DNA from: Paracoccaceae bacterium | Lineage (GTDB): Bacteria > Pseudomonadota > Alphaproteobacteria > Rhodobacterales > Rhodobacteraceae | NCBI GenBank assembly: GCA_015487255.1 | Contig: WFQA01000279.1 | Coordinates: forward strand, 1-7,325 | Direction of reading: 5' to 3' | Length of the DNA: 7,325 bases | Part shown: positions 6,159-7,325 of the stretch, piece after piece | Layout of the letters: each line of letters starts with the position of its first letter | Position numbering within the stretch: the first letter of the stretch is position 1 | Program-made: the position numbers and the translations under genes | The notes under the pieces: model-generated | The model's database searches: none | Seen by the model: the letters and a program-made list of their open reading frames with translations, nothing else | Told to the model about the DNA's origin: nothing

Positions 6159-7325
6159 TGTCTCGCGATCTTTTACTGCTGCTGCCCGAGCTTATTATGA
6201 TGATCACCGTGGCGCTGATGCTGATCGGTGAAATGCTGCGGTTTTCAAAGCTGGTATTGGCCATTGGGCTGGCCGGGTTGGGGCTGGCCACATGGCAAAG
6301 CGCTTTGCTGCTCGGGCTGGATACCACGGTGTTTGGCGGCACTTACCGGATCGGGTATCTTTCGGTCTGGGCCAAGCTGATATTGCTGCCCGCCACAGCG
6401 CTTTCGCTGCTGCTGGCGCGGGCCGAGCTGGGTGGGCGCTTTCGCGAGGGCAGTATTTATAGCCTGATGGTACTGGTCAGCCTCGGGGCGCTGATGCTTT
6501 CGGGCAGTGGTGATGCGATGCTGATCGTGCTGGGGGTGGTGCTGACCGGGCTTGGCTCTTTTGCGCTGGTGGCTTACCCGGATGATGACGCCGCTACCGA
6601 GGCTTCGATGAAGTTTCTGGTTTATGGCTCGGTGACCGGGGCGGTGATGATCTATGGAATAACCTTTTGGTATGCCGGGGCCGGGTCAACGCTGTTTAGC
6701 GCGCTGACCGGCATGGGAGACAAGCCGCTGCTGGCCGCCGCCGGGCTTTTGGCGCTGCTGGTCGGGCTGGGCTACAAGGCGTCCCTGGTGCCGTTTCACT
6801 TTTGGGCACCGGATGCTTATGATGGCGCGCCGGTCTCGGTGGCGGCGTTTATGTCGGTGGTGACCAAACTGGCGGCGATATTCGCGCTGGCCCAGGCGCT
6901 GCGAGATTTGCCGATTGCCACCGGCTGGCAATGGGCGATTGCGGCGCTGGCAGCGCTGAGCATGACCTATGGCTATTTGACCGCGCTGGTGCAGAGCAAC
7001 CTCGTGCGGCTGCTGGCCTATTCATCCATTGCGCAATCGGGGTATATTTTGCTGGGGGTGCTGGCGGTGGGCAGCAGTGTTTTGGCGCTGCAATCCGTTA
7101 TCCTGTTTGGGGCGGCTTACGCGGCAATGAATATCGGCGCTTTTGCCATTGTGCTGTTTGCCGGGCGGGATATGGAGATGATCGCCGGGCTGGGGCGGCG
7201 GGCCCCGATGCTGGGCATTGCCATGGTGGTTTTTCTGCTGTCGCTGGCCGGTATTCCGCCGCTGTTTGGCTTTTTTGGCAAGGCGTTGCTGTTTGGCGCG
7301 GCGATCGAGACCGGGTTTTTGTGGC
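6158..7325 (+). CDS. nuoN: NuoN-like antiporter-type subunit (3' end outside window)
   Basis: 389 residues are visible from ATG 6158 and the frame is open to the window end; NuoN (ND2) is usually about 480, so roughly the last fifth is missing. Signatures: EASMKFLVYGSVTGAVMIYGITFWYAG (148-174), GLGYKASLVPFHFWAPDAYDGAPVSVAAF (203-231) with Lys207, SVVTKLAA (233-240) with Lys237, SMTYGYLTALVQSNLVRLLAYSSIAQSGYILLG (268-300) and GIPPLFGFFGKALLF (365-379) with Lys375. Departures: the TM5 glutamate before the SLPLYxL-like stretch is replaced (aligned to Val128, in VVLTGLGSFALVAY), the Lys of NLKRLLAYSS is Val283, and the His of SI-x-H-x-GY is Gln293. The start is set by the one-base TGATG overlap with the nuoM stop. 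GGGG lies a few bases upstream as a weak ribosome site. Confidence 0.92.
   Translation, partial: MSRDLLLLLPELIMMITVALMLIGEMLRFSKLVLAIGLAGLGLATWQSALLLGLDTTVFGGTYRIGYLSVWAKLILLPATALSLLLARAELGGRFREGSIYSLMVLVSLGALMLSGSGDAMLIVLGVVLTGLGSFALVAYPDDDAATEASMKFLVYGSVTGAVMIYGITFWYAGAGSTLFSALTGMGDKPLLAAAGLLALLVGLGYKASLVPFHFWAPDAYDGAPVSVAAFMSVVTKLAAIFALAQALRDLPIATGWQWAIAALAALSMTYGYLTALVQSNLVRLLAYSSIAQSGYILLGVLAVGSSVLALQSVILFGAAYAAMNIGAFAIVLFAGRDMEMIAGLGRRAPMLGIAMVVFLLSLAGIPPLFGFFGKALLFGAAIETGFLW

Noticed and set aside
1998..7325. Mrp-type Na+/H+ antiporter or hydrogenase-4 operon
   Set aside because: Separate NuoJ, NuoK, NuoL with lateral helix, NuoM and NuoN in canonical order plus a NuoH homologue indicate a complex I arm; Mrp B, E, F and G subunits are absent, as are hydrogenase Ni motifs.

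Overview
The window is a tightly packed, single-strand (+) operon fragment encoding a respiratory complex I-like membrane arm. Six recognisable NDH-1 membrane subunits follow one another in canonical order, NuoH, NuoJ, NuoK, NuoL, NuoM and NuoN (the last cut by the window end). They are preceded by an unusual 358-residue protein whose body is a degenerate NuoD/hydrogenase-large-subunit-like domain, fused to an N-terminal heavy-metal-binding domain and a histidine-rich linker. There is no intergenic space longer than about a dozen bases after position 29. No RNA gene, mobile element, CRISPR array, terminator or promoter was seen.

Layout: 29-1105 metal-binding/NuoD-like protein; 1102-2001 nuoH-like; 1998-2558 nuoJ-like; 2548-2859 nuoK-like; 2856-4676 nuoL-like; 4689-6158 nuoM-like; 6158-end nuoN-like (partial). 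Five of the six junctions overlap (1, 4 or 11 bases); the sixth is a 12-base gap with a clear Shine-Dalgarno. The set therefore looks co-transcribed and translationally coupled. The promoter must lie upstream of the window.

What makes it unusual: the order jumps from the NuoD-like gene straight to NuoH and from NuoH straight to NuoJ. nuoE, nuoF, nuoG (NADH module) and nuoI (two 4Fe-4S clusters) are missing from their usual places. The NuoD-like protein lacks the quinone-site histidine motif, and the NuoH-like protein lacks the ER...GPN loop and most of the conserved glutamates of the quinone-side 'E-channel'. By contrast, NuoL, NuoM and NuoK keep the Glu/Lys/His residues needed for ion translocation. 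NuoN has lost its TM5 glutamate, and NuoJ has gained a glutamate in TM3. The simplest reading (inference) is an ion-translocating complex I derivative that no longer does NADH- or ferredoxin-driven quinone reduction in the usual way, and whose input module is different, possibly involving the metal-binding NuoD-like protein and genes upstream.

Organism: GC-rich bacterial DNA with dense ATGA-coupled genes and GC-rich codon choice, most like a Gram-negative proteobacterium, perhaps an alphaproteobacterium. This assignment is weak because no taxonomic marker is present.
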